From Rs1 sp038900335 (GTDB lineage Bacteria > Pseudomonadota > Gammaproteobacteria > Pseudomonadales > Balneatricaceae): a DNA stretch of 64,000 nt. Position 1 is the stretch's first letter. Each line of letters starts with the position of its first letter. The notes under the pieces are model-generated. The model was not told where the DNA came from and made no database searches. It saw only the letters and a program-made list of their open reading frames with translations. Location: assembly GCA_038900335.1 (NCBI GenBank), contig JBBMRB010000004.1, forward strand, positions 223,325 through 287,324, read 5' to 3'. Both the position numbers and the translations under genes were made by a program. Positions 44,324-52,761 of this stretch are shown here, piece by piece.

Positions 44324-45076
44324 TTACTCACATTTACCATTACTTAACTCATATAAATAATCGAAATCTTTAATTTCAATCTCTTTGTTTTCAACACTGA
44401 CCTGCTGATTTTTATGTAATTTGGTAAGCCCGCGACTAACAGTCTCTACGGTGAGCCCTAAATAGTTGGCGATATCATTTCTGGACATTGACAATCTAAA
44501 TCTAGATTCTGAAAAACCTCGTTCTTTAAAGCGCTCAGAGAGCTGGATTAAAAATGAGGCAAGGCGTTCATTGGCGCTTTTATTGGCGAGCAATTGCAAC
44601 ATGTTTTGATCATTGCAAATTTCTTTGCTCATCGTTTTTAATATTTGTCGACGAAGCTTGGGCAATGCAGCTGATAGAGTATCGAGTTGTTCAAAGGGGA
44701 TTTGGCAGATGCTGGTGGTCTCTAACACTTGAATAGTGCTTTCATAAGTATCGGTATGGATTGAGTTTAAACCGATTAAGTCGCCGGGAAAATAGAAGCC
44801 CGTAATTTGCTGCTCACCTGCATTATTAGTGATATAGGTTTTAACGCTGCCGGATTTTATCGCAAAAACAGACTCAAACTTATTGCCTTGCATACACAGG
44901 AAGTGGCCCTTTTGTAATGGCTTACCGCGATCGACGATTTCATCGAGTTTCGACATCTCAGACATGTCTAGTGAAACAGCCATACACAAAGAGTTCAAAT
45001 GACAATTGTGACAGTGATGAATCGATTTAGATTGGACACTGCCAATTGGAATGTTCTTTTTCACAATTGATTCCAC
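44324..45076 (-). CDS. fnr: Fnr-type oxygen-responsive regulator
   Basis: This Crp/Fnr-family regulator has 250 residues. The N-terminal cysteines Cys22, Cys25 and Cys31 (HHCHNCHLNSLC), plus a Cys in TTSICQIPF near residue 124, are the four ligands of the oxygen-sensitive [4Fe-4S] cluster. The cyclic-nucleotide-binding-like barrel follows, then a helix-turn-helix with LGLTVETVSRGL, including the ExxSR motif that reads the FNR box. It is therefore a true Fnr/Anr rather than a Crp. It implies a switch between aerobic and low-oxygen respiration. Confidence 0.95.
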   Translation of the reverse strand: MESIVKKNIPIGSVQSKSIHHCHNCHLNSLCMAVSLDMSEMSKLDEIVDRGKPLQKGHFLCMQGNKFESVFAIKSGSVKTYITNNAGEQQITGFYFPGDLIGLNSIHTDTYESTIQVLETTSICQIPFEQLDTLSAALPKLRRQILKTMSKEICNDQNMLQLLANKSANERLASFLIQLSERFKERGFSESRFRLSMSRNDIANYLGLTVETVSRGLTKLHKNQQVSVENKEIEIKDFDYLYELSNGKCE

Positions 45077-45266
45077 AAATAAGTAAAGTTTGCTTAAATT
45101 ATTATTAGAGTTAATTCTATAATAAATTGCGTTTGTTTAGGAGCAAAGAACAATAAAAACCATATTTATATTAATAGATTGAACTTAGAAGAATAAGTGC
45201 TTAAATTAAGCGGATAGATTTTATTCAATTTTTACACCGCGAATGTGTAGAGCTCAGGAGCAATAA

Positions 45267-46037
45267 ATGTGTCGTTGGTTAGCGTATTCAGGTGCTGAAA
45301 TTTTTTTGCAAACACTGGTAGAAACTCCCGATAACTCTTTAATAAAACAAAGTTTAGGCGCGTCTCAGTCAAAGACACCGATAAATGGTGATGGCTTTGG
45401 TTTAGGTTGGTATGGCGCGAAGCCTTTTCCCGGTATTTATCGAGAAATACTACCGGCGTGGGCTGATCAAAACTTGTTGAGCTTATGTCGTCAAATTAGT
45501 TCGCGGCTGTTTTTTGCGCACGTACGCGCATCAACAGGTACTTTTACTAGCCGTGCCAATTGTCATCCCTTTAGCTTTGATAAGTGGATGTTTATGCACA
45601 ATGGCCAAATTGCTGAGTATGAAAAGGTGCGCCGTAAATTAGAAAATTTCATACCTGATCAGTATTATAAGGGCCGACAGGGTACGACAGATAGCGAGGC
45701 ATTATTTTTAGCGCTCTATCATTTTGGTTTAGATGAAGATCCGATCAGTGCGGTATCTAAACTATGCTGTGCTGTGAATGAGTTAATGAAAGAGTATGGC
45801 ATAACAGAAGCTTTTAGGTTTACGGCATCTTTGAGTGACGGTAAGTGTATTTACGCTTTTCGCTACTCCTCTGATAATTGGGCGCCTAGTCTATATTACC
45901 GATGTACTGATAATGGCGTCATTATCGCATCCGAACCACTTGATATTTCAGCAGGTGATTGGCAAATGGTAGCACCGGGTGAGGGCATTAAAGTGTGTGA
46001 GAAAAAGCAGTTACAGCACTTTAAAATGGCTATTTGA
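45267..46037 (+). CDS. class II glutamine amidotransferase (YafJ-like)
   Basis: This 256-residue protein has an N-terminal nucleophile glutamine amidotransferase fold. MCRWLAYSG gives the catalytic Cys2 after Met removal; GFGLGWYG, FFAHVRAST and FMHNGQIAEY are the other substrate-binding loops, and GTTDSEALFLAL is the family acceptor-side block. Such stand-alone proteins of the YafJ type usually have no identified acceptor. CAGGAG precedes the ATG. Confidence 0.9.
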   Translation: MCRWLAYSGAEIFLQTLVETPDNSLIKQSLGASQSKTPINGDGFGLGWYGAKPFPGIYREILPAWADQNLLSLCRQISSRLFFAHVRASTGTFTSRANCHPFSFDKWMFMHNGQIAEYEKVRRKLENFIPDQYYKGRQGTTDSEALFLALYHFGLDEDPISAVSKLCCAVNELMKEYGITEAFRFTASLSDGKCIYAFRYSSDNWAPSLYYRCTDNGVIIASEPLDISAGDWQMVAPGEGIKVCEKKQLQHFKMAI

Positions 46038-46202
46038 TGAAAACATATAGTAGTGAGTCAGCCAGCAATCAAAGCGCTAGGGCTGATCGTTATAAATAAC
46101 AATAACAATAACAGTGACTCTGAGCAGGCCTTGAGAGCCTAGCCAGAGTTTGCTTTACGCAATATTCATGTAAACAAGTGCTAAACACTGAGTACTGATA
46201 GC

Positions 46203-46241
46203 TAATATAGGTAGTTAATATAGGTAGTTAATATAGGTAGT
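46203..46241. repeat. three tandem 13-bp units
   Basis: The unit TAATATAGGTAGT is repeated exactly three times from 46203 to 46241, followed by a diverged fourth unit (TAGTACAGACAGT) to 46254. No gene covers it. It lies in the gene-free stretch from 46038 to 46828. Confidence 0.85.
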
Positions 46242-46368
46242 TAGTACAGACAGTTATCCACATATATCCTTTTTAAACTAGGCTATCAAATTGACAACCT
46301 AGATAAAGACCCTCAAGCCAGCACTCCCTTCACAACCTTGATAAATAAATGAGCAGCGAGTTAGCTCT

Positions 46369-46451
46369 ACTCAAAACTCAAAACTCAAAACTCAAAACTC
46401 AAAACTCAAAACTCAAAACTCAAAACTCAAAACTCAAAACTCAAAACTCAA
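46369..46451. repeat. 7-bp microsatellite array, (ACTCAAA)11
   Basis: Eleven exact ACTCAAA units run from 46369 to 46445, with a partial twelfth to 46451. Seven is not a multiple of three, so every plus-strand frame is open and encodes the same circular heptad KTQNSKL. A short frame (46349-46540) is built on it, but it has no convincing ribosome-binding site. Slippage would change the frame of anything downstream. Confidence 0.95.
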
Positions 46452-46828
46452 TGCCTTGTTTTATGCTATTGATTATAAAGTATTTTGTTGTGTTTTTTGA
46501 GGTTTCCCTAGCTGCAGTACTCTGCAGGTGTCTCTTTTAAGGTACATGCTAACTTATTGATTTTAATATATATTATAAAATTCAGCTATAGCTGTTACTT
46601 TTTAGATACACATTATCATCATTTCACTTCGCTATTATCAGTTTGTTGGCTATCAATGCTAATTTATTTTTATATACTATTGATATTAAACAACAAATTA
46701 AAGTTGGCACAAAGGTTGATATATACCTAGCAAGGTTGCTCATTTTGAGTTGGATTTATGCAAATTATTTAAATGAATTTGTAATGAGCTTTATATTCAA
46801 ATTAATTTTATTTTAAAAGGATACCAAC
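46452..46828. other. AT-rich leader before the EF-hand gene array
   Basis: About 375 bases of very AT-rich DNA that must include the promoter of the first EF-hand gene. I see no RNA gene, terminator or clear operator in it. Confidence 0.35.
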
Positions 46829-47062
46829 ATGAAAAAATTATTAATTGTATCAGCCGCCGCATTATTCATTCCAGCTATGGCCGCTTATGCTGGCGCTACA
46901 GAAGTCGCAGCATTTAATCAGTTAGATACTGATAAAAATGGCATGATCAGCCAACAGGAAGCTAAAGCTTTTCCGGATTTGGCAACTATTTTTAGCGATT
47001 TAGATGTAGACCAAGATAGTGAGTTAACGCTTGCAGAGTTTGAAGCGTTCTCTGAACAATAG
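46829..47062 (+). CDS. exported EF-hand protein 1
   Basis: This 77-residue protein has a signal peptide (KLLIVSAAALFIPAMAAYAGA) and two adjacent EF-hand loops. DTDKNGMISQQE has every calcium ligand at positions 1, 3, 5 and 12; DVDQDSELTLAE has Ser instead of Gly at position 6. It is predicted to be a periplasmic or secreted Ca2+-binding protein. AAAAGGAT precedes the ATG. It is the first of six related genes in a row on the same strand. Confidence 0.88.
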   Translation: MKKLLIVSAAALFIPAMAAYAGATEVAAFNQLDTDKNGMISQQEAKAFPDLATIFSDLDVDQDSELTLAEFEAFSEQ

Positions 47063-47092
47063 ATGGTTTAAAGTTTATGGTGCTCTAACAGG

Positions 47093-47120
47093 CACCTTTG
47101 CCAGGGAAGGCTTTTTTAAT
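47093..47120 (+). repeat. 28-bp intergenic repeat after EF-hand genes 1 and 2 (copy 1)
   Basis: The sequence beginning CACCTTTGCCAGGGAAGGC and ending in TTTTTTAAT occurs here and identically at 47483-47510, about 30 bases after the stop of EF-hand genes 1 and 2. A weak GCC/GGC hairpin followed by six Ts suggests that it works as a terminator and was duplicated with the gene. Confidence 0.7.
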
Positions 47121-47221
47121 CTTAACAACTTGATGACTGTAAGCACTGTTGTTTAGCAAAAGTTTTGAGATGTTTATGGTATTAACTAAATTTAAATTAT
47201 CGACTAGTAAAGGATATTAAT

Positions 47222-47452
47222 ATGAAAAAATTACTATTAACGGCTGCTGTGCTAATGCTTCCTACCATGTATGTGCAAGCGGCTGATGAGGCTGCAACAC
47301 TGTTTAATCAGCTTGATAGCGACCAAAGTGGTTTGCTTAGCAAAGAGGAGGCAAAGGCTCATCCTGAGTTAGCATCGCTATTTAGTGATTTAGATATAGA
47401 TAAAGACAACCAGCTAAATTTAAGCGAGTTCGATGCGTTAACTAAAAAGTAA
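47222..47452 (+). CDS. exported EF-hand protein 2
   Basis: This is the second paralogue, with 76 residues and a signal peptide (LLLTAAVLMLPTMYVQAAD). The two EF loops are DSDQSGLLSKEE and DIDKDNQLNLSE. The second has Asn at position 6, as in protein 1, where the standard residue is Gly. AAAGGAT stands before the ATG. It is followed by the second copy of the 28-bp terminator-like repeat. Confidence 0.88.
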   Translation: MKKLLLTAAVLMLPTMYVQAADEAATLFNQLDSDQSGLLSKEEAKAHPELASLFSDLDIDKDNQLNLSEFDALTKK

Positions 47453-47482
47453 TCCATTAGTTTTTCCATGGTGTTGCTAAGA

Positions 47483-47510
47483 CACCTTTGCCAGGGAAGG
47501 CTTTTTTAAT
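47483..47510 (+). repeat. 28-bp intergenic repeat after EF-hand gene 2 (copy 2)
   Basis: Identical over 28 bases to the copy at 47093-47120 and in the same position relative to the preceding stop codon. Confidence 0.7.
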
Positions 47511-47637
47511 TTTTAAACTTTTGTTAACGCTAAACACGGCCTTATCAAAAGCACCAAGGTTATGAACTGGGTAGTAGTCTATTTATTCAGTTTTGTTAAG
47601 TTATATATTAAATTATTGATTAATAAGGGAAATGAAA

Positions 47638-47868
47638 ATGAAAAAATTATTATTAACGGCTGCTGTTTTACTTCTACCGGCAATGTCTATTCAAGCTGCA
47701 GAGGCTGAAACAGCCATATTCAATCAGCTTGATAGCGATCAAAGCGGCATGATTAGTGCACAAGAAGCGAAAGCTCACCCAGAGCTAGTATCTTTGTTTA
47801 GTGAGTTAGATGTCGATCAAGATGAGCAGCTAAGTTTAGAAGAGTTTAGCGCATCAGCTGAGCAGTAA
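47638..47868 (+). CDS. exported EF-hand protein 3
   Basis: This paralogue has 76 residues from the ATG at 47638. An ATG at 47632 is also in frame but is only one base from AAGGGA (47625-47630), so the second is the likely start. The signal peptide is KLLLTAAVLLLPAMSIQAAE. EF loops are DSDQSGMISAQE and DVDQDEQLSLEE. It differs from protein 4 at only three residues. Two hairpins follow the gene (AGCAGTGC with GCACTGCT at 47884-47905; GATTAGCT with AGCTAATC at 47911-47933), neither with a T-run. Confidence 0.88.
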   Translation: MKKLLLTAAVLLLPAMSIQAAEAETAIFNQLDSDQSGMISAQEAKAHPELVSLFSELDVDQDEQLSLEEFSASAEQ

Positions 47869-47987
47869 TTAGTGTTAAGTAATAGCAGTGCAGCACAGCA
47901 CTGCTAGCTAGATTAGCTGGTTATAAGCTAATCAAAACAAATAAATTATATTAAAAATATTTAAAGAATTTAATAAAGGATATTAAC

Positions 47988-48218
47988 ATGAAAAAATTAT
48001 TATTAACGGCTGCTGTTTTACTTCTACCTGCAATGTCTATCCAAGCTGCAGAAGCTGAAACGGCCATATTTAATCAACTTGATAGCGATCAAAGCGGCAT
48101 GATTAGCGCACAAGAAGCGAAAGCTCACCCAGAGCTAATGTCGGTGTTTAGTGAGTTAGATGTCGATCAAGATGAGCAGCTAAGTTTAGAAGAGTTTAGC
48201 GCATCAACTGAGCAGTAA
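47988..48218 (+). CDS. exported EF-hand protein 4
   Basis: This 76-residue protein is nearly identical to protein 3 (Met and Val for Val and Leu in the ELxSxFSEL block, and Thr for Ala near the end). Most of the base differences are silent third positions. The upstream region has AAAGGATATTAAC as in gene 2, so duplication involved regulatory sequence too. Both EF loops are intact. A hairpin with GGTGC and GCACT follows the stop. Confidence 0.88.
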   Translation: MKKLLLTAAVLLLPAMSIQAAEAETAIFNQLDSDQSGMISAQEAKAHPELMSVFSELDVDQDEQLSLEEFSASTEQ

Positions 48219-48341
48219 TTAGTTTTCAATGATAGCGGTGCTGTTGAGCACTGCTAGTGACAATGATTTTAAATTGTTCAAATATTGATTGTGTATGTAA
48301 ACGCTAAATATAAATGTTATCTATTGTAAGAGGAACGTTAA

Positions 48342-48569
48342 ATGAAAAAATTACTACTATCAGCCGCTATTGTTTTGCTACCAGTAATGTCTGTGCAAGC
48401 AGCGAATGAAGAAATTGCTTTGTTTAATCAATTAGACGCTGATAAAAATGGTCTAGTTAGTCAAGAAGAAGCGAAGACTCATCCCGATTTAGGTGTGCTA
48501 TTTAACGAATTAGACGCTGATGAAGATGGGCAATTGAGCACACAAGAATTCAAAGCATTGATTAAATAA
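48342..48569 (+). CDS. exported EF-hand protein 5
   Basis: This paralogue is 75 residues with a signal peptide (KLLLSAAIVLLPVMSVQAAN). Its loops, DADKNGLVSQEE and DADEDGQLSTQE, both fit the EF-hand consensus including Gly at position 6 in both loops, so it may be the strongest calcium binder of the set. AGAGGAACG precedes the ATG. An AGCCA-AGGA-TGGCT hairpin with a short T-run follows near 48623. Confidence 0.88.
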   Translation: MKKLLLSAAIVLLPVMSVQAANEEIALFNQLDADKNGLVSQEEAKTHPDLGVLFNELDADEDGQLSTQEFKALIK

Positions 48570-48680
48570 CAAAGAATTTTAATGGTTTCTAGCGTTATCC
48601 AACGTGTTATTTAAGCAGTACTAGCCAAGGATGGCTTTAAGATATTAATATCGAAAATGTGGGCGTTAATAGGTTAAGTT

Positions 48681-48896
48681 ATGAAAAAAATAATTGTAGT
48701 AATAACCATCTGTCTGCCAGCGGCTCTAGTCGCTGCTCAGGACAAGCTAACGCTATTAAGCCAGGTATCGGTCGAAAAAATTAATGATGTAAACGAAGTA
48801 AGGCTGCGCCCTTTATCTGAGTTGTTTGAGCGCTTAGATATAGATGGAAATGGCGAGTTAAGCTTACAAGAATTTGAAATTATTACCAAAATATAA
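48681..48896 (+). CDS. exported EF-hand-like protein 6, one loop degenerate
   Basis: This 71-residue protein is the most diverged paralogue. The signal peptide is KKIIVVITICLPAALVAAQ. Only the second EF loop is intact (DIDGNGELSLQE); the region of the first loop reads EKINDVNEVRLRPL and has lost the acidic pattern. It could be a decaying copy or one with a changed role. A TAGGTTAAGTT stretch precedes the ATG. Confidence 0.75.
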   Translation: MKKIIVVITICLPAALVAAQDKLTLLSQVSVEKINDVNEVRLRPLSELFERLDIDGNGELSLQEFEIITKI

Positions 48897-49058
48897 ACTA
48901 TTTTACTCAATAGCCAACCGCTAGTTTTTTTAAAGTGTAATATTCTGGCTTTTTTCTATGCTTTCAATCAAGCAGTGCTAAAATGGCTAGATCTGATTGA
49001 TGTTATTGGTATTTTAATATGATATACCAGTGTTTAACGTCTTTTACTCATCCATCCT

Positions 49059-50486
49059 TTGGCATTGGTTCTTAACTTGTTTTTTCAAATAAAATCCCTT
49101 AAGCAGTTAATCGTGCTTAGCTTCACTCTTGTTTTAATCCCTTTGGTGGTTTTGCTTTGGCATAGTAATTCGATGCTTAGTAAAATGGCAGAAACTGCGG
49201 CGAGTGAACCTATTTATGCACTTGGACTTGCGCGAAACGTTAATGTTTTAGAGGGATTAATGGTTGATATTGAGCGTGTCACTAGGCAGAACCAAGTGAT
49301 TCAAAATGACAAAACTAAGACGTTAGTGACTAATTATTTTGAGCGTTTTTATGAGGCACAACAAAAATTATGTGCTCAAATACAAGATCAGCAATTATGC
49401 CTTGATAATAGGCACAGCTTGAATTTACTCAAATCAGTCTATACAGCCGATGAAACCCGCTTAGATAGTGCATTAACCCGATTACGCCAAACTTTGCTAC
49501 AGCTAAAAAATGGTGCTGGCAACCAATTGGATCTTAGATTAGAGCAACAGCAAAGCAATATTGAAAAGGTAAAATCCCGCCAAGTTTGGTTTACTATCGC
49601 CCTGATCACAACCTCTTTACTGTTAGCGCTATACAGTAGCGGTAAAATATTAGCACCTGTGCATAAGCTAGAAATCATGATTAAAGAGCTCGCTGATAAG
49701 CAGCATAAGCTATCGCCAGTATCGTCATCTGGGCCCAGCGAGTTAATCGAGCTTGAGCAAAAATTGCATTTGCTAGCTAAGCGTCTTAACCAGTTAGAAA
49801 ACTTACGCAAGGCTATGTTGCGACACGCTGCCCATGAGTTAAAAACTCCGCTTGCTAGTATTAAAGAGGGATGTTTATTATTATCTGAGCAAGTTTTGGG
49901 GGAGCTAAACCCCGCACAGTTAGAAGTGTTGTCACTGCTTAATAGCAGTGGTGAGCGATTAGAAAACTTAGTAGAACAATTATTAGATTATAATATGTTG
50001 TTGCAGCAATCGCAGGCACAGTTAAAGTTTTTTGATAGTGATACCATGATGCAAAATTTTGTCACGGATAATCAATTAGCACTACAACAGCATCAGTATC
50101 AGTTGCAAATTGATTTCCAAATTGAGCAATTATATGCAGATGAGATTTTATTCAGGCGGATACTGGATAACCTGCTCTCAAATGCGATTGCTCACGGCTC
50201 GCCAAATAGTAGTATATTTGTTCGTGTCTATCATGAAGGTAGTTCGCAAGTAATGGAGTTCGCTAATAAAGGTGTGGCAATCGGCGCACAAAATCGTGAA
50301 CAGTATTTTAAACCGTTTCAGCGAGGCTCTAGGCCAAGACTTGATCGTGTTTCTGGCTCTGGCCTTGGCTTGTCTATTGTGGCTGAATGCGCTGCATTGA
50401 TGTCAGGGCACGCTTGTTTCGTTGATGTTAATTACGCAGATGTGTGTGTGCAAGTCACTATCGATTTGCCAAGGGAAATTGTATGA
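49059..50486 (+). CDS. glrK: sensor histidine kinase GlrK (QseE)
   Basis: This 475-residue membrane kinase has two helices (about 15-35 and 175-195) around a periplasmic sensor region of helices, a HAMP-like linker, a His-phosphotransfer helix (LRHAAHELKTPLASIKEG, His near 257) and a HATPase with DNLLSNAIAHG and GSGLGLSIVAE. It should phosphorylate GlrR. The start is uncertain: no ATG precedes the first helix and TTG codons at 49059, 49065 and 49077 are candidates. It overlaps qseG by four bases. Confidence 0.9.
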   Translation: MALVLNLFFQIKSLKQLIVLSFTLVLIPLVVLLWHSNSMLSKMAETAASEPIYALGLARNVNVLEGLMVDIERVTRQNQVIQNDKTKTLVTNYFERFYEAQQKLCAQIQDQQLCLDNRHSLNLLKSVYTADETRLDSALTRLRQTLLQLKNGAGNQLDLRLEQQQSNIEKVKSRQVWFTIALITTSLLLALYSSGKILAPVHKLEIMIKELADKQHKLSPVSSSGPSELIELEQKLHLLAKRLNQLENLRKAMLRHAAHELKTPLASIKEGCLLLSEQVLGELNPAQLEVLSLLNSSGERLENLVEQLLDYNMLLQQSQAQLKFFDSDTMMQNFVTDNQLALQQHQYQLQIDFQIEQLYADEILFRRILDNLLSNAIAHGSPNSSIFVRVYHEGSSQVMEFANKGVAIGAQNREQYFKPFQRGSRPRLDRVSGSGLGLSIVAECAALMSGHACFVDVNYADVCVQVTIDLPREIV

Positions 50487-51025
50487 GGCTGTTGTTTGTA
50501 ATATTTGTCATATCTTCATTATCAGCATGTAACACATTATTATTTAACCCCCAAGGTGCTCTGTCAGCAGATCGCTGTTTACATCCTGATAATCAGCTTA
50601 CTTCAAATAGTGATTGTGATCTTAGCCCTTGGTTTGAATATTGGCTAATGGTTAGTGCGCTTAGCTGGCAGGAGCGCCAGCCATTACTCAATGCACTCAC
50701 CAGCTCTGATGAGGATCGCGTAAAGTCGATTCTATTGAGCCATGTAGCTAATACTCCCTATCAAAATAGGCTTCGTGCTCAACTTGTTGCCCAGCAATTT
50801 ATATTAAATCGCCAAGGTGAGTTAGCTGAATTTATTCGATTGCTGGTGTTTTTGCCCGCTCAGCAAAAACTTGAACTTGAATCAGCATTAACGACACAGA
50901 CACAATTTAGTATCAATCAAGAAAAAAAGTTAAATGAACAAGAGCAACAAATTAATAAGTTGCTGCAGATTGAAAAAAATATCGTTGAAAAACCCATTAC
51001 TGATAAACCAATAGAAGTTAAATAA
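50483..51025 (+). CDS. qseG: lipoprotein QseG-like, of the GlrK/GlrR system
   Basis: This 180-residue protein starts at the ATG at 50483, which overlaps the glrK stop and has AAGGGAA upstream. The lipobox is LSAC in FVISSLSACNT near residue 18, so it is predicted to be a lipidated protein. The rest is helical and ends in a coiled coil rich in Gln, Lys and Glu. It is equivalent to QseG in enterobacteria, an outer-membrane lipoprotein that works with QseE/GlrK. Sequence conservation of QseG is low, so the call rests on position and lipobox. Confidence 0.8.
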   Translation: MRLLFVIFVISSLSACNTLLFNPQGALSADRCLHPDNQLTSNSDCDLSPWFEYWLMVSALSWQERQPLLNALTSSDEDRVKSILLSHVANTPYQNRLRAQLVAQQFILNRQGELAEFIRLLVFLPAQQKLELESALTTQTQFSINQEKKLNEQEQQINKLLQIEKNIVEKPITDKPIEVK

Positions 51026-52368
51026 TGACTAAGCACATTAAGCTAAAAAAGCCGCACATATTATTGGTTGATGATGATCCTAGTTTACTGCGTCTATTGA
51101 GTATTCGCCTTATATCTGAAGGCTATGAGGTAGAGGCTGTGGAAACGGCTGAACTCGCTATTATTGCAGTAAAGAGGCAAAATTTTGATGTAATACTAAG
51201 TGACTTAAGAATGCCTGGCATGGATGGTTTGAGTATGTTCAAACAGTTGTTAGAGCTTGGCAAAGACACGCCGGTAATACTGATGACCGCACACGGTACT
51301 ATTGATGATGCAATAGCGGCGACGAAACAGGGCGTGATGGGTTTTTTAACTAAACCAATAGAGCATGATAAGTTGCGAGAGGTCTTACAAAAGAGCATCC
51401 AGAGTTCAATGTCATCACAAAATGAAGATTGGAAATCTGAAATAATTACTAGATCATCGGCAATGAAAGCGGTGTTAGAGCAAGCTTATCGTGTTGCTCA
51501 GCGCGATGTGAGTGTCTTGATTAGTGGTGCTAGCGGTGCCGGTAAAGAGTTGCTAGCTAATGCCATTCATCAAGCGAGCCCTCGCTGTGATCAGCCTTTT
51601 GTACCGATAAACTGTGGCGCATTACCTGAGAATCTACTTGAGTCTGAATTGTTTGGTCATGCCAAGGGGGCGTTCACTGGAGCATTTAATGAGCATAAAG
51701 GCTTATTTCAATTAGCAGATGGTGGCACTTTATTTCTAGATGAAATAGGTGATATGCCAACAACACTGCAAGTGAAGCTATTACGTGCATTGCAAGAGCA
51801 GACGATTCGCCCTGTTGGCAGCACGACCCAAATTAAAGTAGATGTGCGCGTTATTTCAGCAACCCACCGCAATCTCAGCAAAGAAATGGAAGTGGGTAAC
51901 TTTCGCGAAGATTTATATTATCGCTTAAATGTAGTCAATTTAAACCTACCTAGTTTGCAGCAGCGAACGGAAGATATTCCTGTGCTCGCACGTTATTTAT
52001 TGAAAAAAAGTGCAGATAAACATGGTGTCAATGTCACTAGTTTTGCCGATGAGGCCATGCAAAAAATGGTGGCAAGTGCCTGGCCTGGTAACGTCCGTCA
52101 ATTAGTGAATGTGATAGAGCAGTGCGTTGCGCTGACACAGACACCGATTATTACCAGCCATCTGGTAGAGCAGGCATTATCGGCTACCCATAAAACATGG
52201 CCGACTCTCACCGAGGCCAAGGTGGCATTTGAACAGGATTATCTGATTAAGCTGTTAAAAATGACCGATGGCAATGTCACAAGAGCCGCTGAGCTTGCAG
52301 GACGCAACCGTACAGATATCCACAAATTACTGAAAAAATATGCATTAGATGCTGAGTCCTTTCGCTAA
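51025..52368 (+). CDS. glrR: sigma54-dependent response regulator GlrR (QseF)
   Basis: This NtrC-family regulator has 447 residues: a receiver domain (LLVDDDPS, phospho-acceptor Asp in VILSDLRMPGMDG near 61, Lys in FLTKPIE), a sigma54 AAA+ domain (Walker A SGASGAGKELL, GAFTGA loop that contacts sigma54, Walker B GGTLFLDEIGD) and a Fis-type helix-turn-helix (NVTRAAELAGRNRTDIHKLL). The GAFTGA is intact, so it can activate sigma54 promoters. In enterobacteria it drives glmY and rpoE. It starts on the last base of qseG. Confidence 0.95.
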   Translation: MTKHIKLKKPHILLVDDDPSLLRLLSIRLISEGYEVEAVETAELAIIAVKRQNFDVILSDLRMPGMDGLSMFKQLLELGKDTPVILMTAHGTIDDAIAATKQGVMGFLTKPIEHDKLREVLQKSIQSSMSSQNEDWKSEIITRSSAMKAVLEQAYRVAQRDVSVLISGASGAGKELLANAIHQASPRCDQPFVPINCGALPENLLESELFGHAKGAFTGAFNEHKGLFQLADGGTLFLDEIGDMPTTLQVKLLRALQEQTIRPVGSTTQIKVDVRVISATHRNLSKEMEVGNFREDLYYRLNVVNLNLPSLQQRTEDIPVLARYLLKKSADKHGVNVTSFADEAMQKMVASAWPGNVRQLVNVIEQCVALTQTPIITSHLVEQALSATHKTWPTLTEAKVAFEQDYLIKLLKMTDGNVTRAAELAGRNRTDIHKLLKKYALDAESFR

Positions 52369-52389
52369 CATTACTATAAGAGGGACGAT

Positions 52390-52761
52390 ATGCTGAGATT
52401 TGATGTAAATTATTTTAAGTATAATCTTGCTTTATTATTGGTCATTGTCGTTATTGCTAGTTTTGTAACTGATCAATTCATACGGCCCTTTGTTGGTGAT
52501 GCGCTGATTGTCGTCTGGATTTACCTATGCTTGAAAACTTTCTTGGCAATAAAGTCGACGCTGTTGGCACATAGCGTGTTAGTTTTTTGCTACATTATAG
52601 AGTGTGGCCAATATTTTAATTTAGTGGCTTTACTTAACCTACAAGACATTGCTTTAGCGCGAATTATTATAGGCTCAACTTTTGATTGGCTAGATTTTGT
52701 CGCTTATAGCAGTGGGTGGTTGATGATATTATCTGCTCGCCAGTTGCGTACTAAGCATTAA
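52390..52761 (+). CDS. DUF2809-family membrane protein
   Basis: The 123-residue protein has four hydrophobic segments and the motifs QFIRPFVGDALIVVWIYLCL, CYIIECGQYFNLVALL and IIGSTFDWLDFVAY. These are the hallmarks of DUF2809. Function is unknown. It is 21 bases after glrR and may be in the same transcript. Confidence 0.85.
   Translation: MLRFDVNYFKYNLALLLVIVVIASFVTDQFIRPFVGDALIVVWIYLCLKTFLAIKSTLLAHSVLVFCYIIECGQYFNLVALLNLQDIALARIIIGSTFDWLDFVAYSSGWLMILSARQLRTKH

Noticed and set aside
46369..46451. Possible CRISPR array
   Set aside because: The units are only 7 bp with no spacers and there are no cas genes in the window. It is a microsatellite.
46349..46540. 63-codon ORF made of KTQNSKL repeats
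   Set aside because: It is produced by the 7-bp microsatellite, which is open in every plus-strand frame. There is no convincing ribosome-binding site and the remaining part is a random hydrophobic tail.
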